Program-made: the position numbers and the translations under genes
NCBI RefSeq assembly: GCF_029193885.1
Contig: NZ_JARFVB010000002.1
Coordinates: 124,001 to 188,000, forward strand
DNA: 64,000 nucleotides
Reading direction: 5' to 3'
From: Flagellimonas yonaguniensis
GTDB taxonomy: Bacteria > Bacteroidota > Bacteroidia > Flavobacteriales > Flavobacteriaceae
In this document: one piece after another, positions 64,000 to 64,000 of the stretch
Position numbering within the stretch: position 1 is the stretch's first letter
How the letters are laid out: every line of letters starts with the position of its first letter
The notes under the pieces: model-generated
The model's input: the letters and a program-made list of their open reading frames with translations, nothing else
Told to the model about the DNA's origin: nothing
Databases searched by the model: none

Positions 64000-64000
64000 T

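Overview
The window is a 64 kb piece of a Bacteroidota chromosome, most likely a marine Flavobacteriaceae close to Muricauda/Allomuricauda (inferred from protein style, not from 16S). Several genes carry the Bacteroidota -7 promoter element TAnnTTTG instead of sigma70 boxes. Shine-Dalgarno sequences are nearly absent. The one clear exception is rpsU, which has an 11-nt perfect match to the 16S tail.

Layout. 1-2746: a truncated secreted calcium-binding repeat protein (minus strand). 3149-5278: prfC and a small membrane protein. 5306-20442: a long minus-strand information-processing block, read from the right as rpsU, xerC, hpf, four tRNAs, tuf, tRNA-Trp, secE, nusG, rplK, rplA, rplJ, rplL, rpoB, rpoC and a DUF3467 gene. 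20535-28420: minus-strand metabolic and envelope genes (acyl-CoA dehydrogenase, HhH protein, alanine/cation symporter, K+ channel, PspC, DUF2851, rhodanese, two thioredoxin-fold proteins). 28555-30280: a MarR regulator with an operator-like palindrome over its promoter, a nitroreductase and a YceI protein. 31729-39278: the trp operon, with promoter, an 18-residue leader peptide bearing three consecutive Trp codons, an attenuator hairpin, then trpE, G, D, C, F, B, A. 39312-59805: M20 peptidase, UDG-like protein, ppc, yaaA, rluD-type pseudouridine synthase, PASTA protein, ddl, coaD, a PAS kinase/response regulator pair, M14 peptidase, Nudix, pyrE, birA, and a rsfS-ftsH-LUD-cdsA-psd-acbP run. 59802-64000: a sterol-desaturase-like enzyme and the start of a sugar operon (nucleotidyltransferase, GHMP kinase, GH109-like oxidoreductase, the last truncated).

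The most unusual region is the trp operon. Its first half has been invaded repeatedly by small elements: a GIY-YIG nuclease gene flanked by two hairpins between the attenuator and trpE; a 67-bp palindrome between trpG and trpD; a four-helix-bundle (23S rRNA intervening-sequence type) gene flanked by 11-bp inverted repeats between trpD and trpC; a compound palindrome before trpF; and a 24-bp repeat inside the trpF reading frame. A second copy of that 24-bp repeat (20/24 identical, all differences transitions) lies inside the UDG-like gene at 40951-40974. It is read in the same frame there, so both proteins carry an LSFR-x-QS-K/R segment. This resembles coding-sequence-invading palindromic elements such as those of Rickettsia and is the best candidate here for something undescribed. 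The second half of the operon (trpF-trpB-trpA) is compact and untouched apart from that repeat.
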